Both the position numbers and the translations under genes were made by a program. Shown here piece by piece: positions 62,879 through 64,000 of a stretch of DNA of 64,000 nt (its first letter is position 1; each line of letters opens with the position of its first letter). Origin of the DNA: Methanosarcina barkeri str. Wiesmoor (GTDB lineage Archaea; Halobacteriota; Methanosarcinia; Methanosarcinales; Methanosarcinaceae); the NCBI RefSeq assembly GCF_000969985.1, contig NZ_CP009526.1:2666001-2730000 (forward strand), written 5' to 3'. The notes below the pieces were generated by a model. The model did not search any database, was not told the DNA's origin, and was given only the letters and a program-made list of their open reading frames with translations.

Positions 62879-64000
62879 ATGAATAATTTTTTAGAGTTGC
62901 AAGCTTCCTTATACAGTTTATTTGTGTTTATTATGATGCTTATCATTATATCACTGTTTGTGTATTTAGTTATGTCTTATTATGGAAACAGTACAGATAA
63001 AACCGAAAAGTTGAAAGGATTTAAATATAAAAATATTATTCTTTTTATTATTATATTAACGATTTTTTTTGTTGCTATGTATTTTGTGCATGAGAGCCCA
63101 ATTGCCTGGATTGTAAGAGGAGATGCATTAGCTAATTCTGGTAATTATAAAGAAGCAATAAATGCTTACGATAAAGCAATTGAACTTGATCCTCAAAATC
63201 CAGAGGCTTGGAATAATAAAGGAGTTGCACTTTCCAATTTAAGTAATTATGAAGAAGCAATAAAAGCCTATAATAAAGCAATTGAACTTGACCCTCAAAA
63301 CTCGCTTTTCTGGTATAATAAAGGGAAAACTCTATACGAGTTAGGCAAGCAAGAAGAATCAACAAAAGCCTACAAAGAATCACTAGAGGCTAGTGAAAAT
63401 GCAATTGAACTTGATCCTCGAAACTCGCTTGCTTGGTATAATAAAGGGTCAGCTCTTCAGGAGCTAGGTAATTACCAGGAAGCAATAACAGCCTACAATA
63501 AGGCAATTGAGATCTATCCGGAGTATAAAGAAGCCTGGTATAAGAAAGGATTAGCCTTTTACAACTCAGGTAATTATGAGGAAGCAGTAAAAGCCTGCAA
63601 TAAAACAATTGAGCTTGATCCTCAAAACCCACGTGTCTGGGCTAATAAAGGAAATGCTTTGTCTAAATTAAATAGTTACGAGGAAGCAATTACAGCATAT
63701 AATGAATCAATTGAACTTGATCCTCAAAACTCAGTTGCCTGGAATGGTTTAGGATTCGCTGTAGCTAGTTCAGGTAACTACGAAGAAGCAATCAAATTCT
63801 ACAACAAAGCAATAGAAATTGATCCTCAGAATTCAGAGGCTTTGAGTAATAAAGGATTTGCTCTTTACAATGTAGGTAACCGCGAGGAAGCGATAAAAGC
63901 TTTAGATAAAGCCATAGAAGTAAACCCTCAAAATGCAGTTGCCTGGTATGATAAAGGATCGATTCTCAAAAATTTAGGTAATTACGAAGAGGCAGTTGAA
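62879..64000 (+). CDS. Membrane-anchored TPR protein, incomplete at window end
   Basis: At least 374 residues, without a stop before the window ends. Two N-terminal spans (about residues 12-35 and 52-72, FIMMLIIISLFVYLVM and IILFIIILTIFFV) are followed by nine or more tetratricopeptide repeats of 34 residues with the consensus AWxNKGxALxxLGNYEEAIKAYNKAIELDPQN. The repeats are likely outside or at the membrane surface and bind partner proteins. The repeats are closely alike, so they probably expanded recently. ATG 62879 is chosen; a weak GGTTGAG precedes it. Confidence 0.88.
   Translation, partial: MNNFLELQASLYSLFVFIMMLIIISLFVYLVMSYYGNSTDKTEKLKGFKYKNIILFIIILTIFFVAMYFVHESPIAWIVRGDALANSGNYKEAINAYDKAIELDPQNPEAWNNKGVALSNLSNYEEAIKAYNKAIELDPQNSLFWYNKGKTLYELGKQEESTKAYKESLEASENAIELDPRNSLAWYNKGSALQELGNYQEAITAYNKAIEIYPEYKEAWYKKGLAFYNSGNYEEAVKACNKTIELDPQNPRVWANKGNALSKLNSYEEAITAYNESIELDPQNSVAWNGLGFAVASSGNYEEAIKFYNKAIEIDPQNSEALSNKGFALYNVGNREEAIKALDKAIEVNPQNAVAWYDKGSILKNLGNYEEAVE

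Noticed and set aside
63132-63632. Minus-strand frames over the TPR gene
   Set aside because: Antisense shadows of the 34-residue repeats; the plus-strand frame is open from 62879 to the end with two membrane spans and TPR consensus.

Overview
The window is a chromosomal stretch of a methanogenic archaeon that reads as Methanosarcina. Supporting genes are the archaeal-type PEP carboxylase, the XPB-Bax1 pair, a beta-CASP RNA-processing nuclease, LL-diaminopimelate aminotransferase, a Group I Dsr-like siroheme protein, DUF2769, DUF2173 and DUF2148 proteins, NosD-type beta-helix surface proteins and tRNA-Cys with U73. TATA boxes about 25 nt upstream of inferred starts and GGTGA/GGAGG ribosome sites are also archaeal. 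Genes are sparse, AT-rich spacers are long, and many contain short tandem repeats, which also fits Methanosarcina. The species cannot be fixed from sequence reading alone.

Layout. 1-5.3 kb: tail of an ABC ATPase, a STAND NTPase with TPRs lying between two ISL3-like miniature elements, and a membrane protein. 5.5-13.2 kb: one operon of a membrane protein, MoxR AAA ATPase, DUF58 protein and two BatA/BatB-like von Willebrand factor A membrane proteins. 13.2-14.6 kb: no protein gene, but two tandem copies of an apparently structured RNA. 14.7-19.4 kb: DUF4177 protein, AhpD-like protein, XPB helicase and Bax1 nuclease. 20-23.2 kb: secreted beta-helix protein and an iron-sulfur aldo/keto reductase. 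23.5-30.7 kb: mobile and decaying DNA (IS200/IS605 element, MarR regulator, minisatellites, MATE exporter, chimeric transposase pseudogene, truncated NosD gene). 30.8-40 kb: PEP carboxylase, zinc-ribbon membrane protein, C-rich sRNA candidate, tRNA-Cys, dual-specificity phosphatase, a myo-inositol-phosphate synthase fragment, DUF1294, UPF0104 flippase-like protein, a QueD-like gene cut short by a nonsense codon, and a trypsin-like protease. 40.7-48.8 kb: DUF2173, a small protein, a 1261-residue Avs-like STAND nuclease, an S2P protease and a zinc-ribbon protein. 49.2-58.9 kb: Dsr-like protein, AzlCD exporter, a frameshifted membrane gene, Mrp ATPase, DUF2769, a CHAT pseudogene broken by a nested mobile element, a beta-CASP nuclease and a secreted lipocalin-like protein. 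59.2-64 kb: a degenerate second beta-CASP copy, DUF2148, DapL and a TPR membrane protein that runs off the end.

Most promising for novelty are the tandem structured RNA pair (13502-13705, 14261-14463), the C-rich sRNA candidate (34558-34642), the Avs-like STAND nuclease (43419-47204) and the tRNA-Cys with an abnormal residue 33. A recurrent theme is tandem-repeat expansion that enters coding sequence: a repeated start codon at 10579, DPTE repeats at 9540, and a Lys/Thr/Gln tail on AzlC. Two genes also appear to start at CTG (Bax1 and the beta-CASP nuclease).
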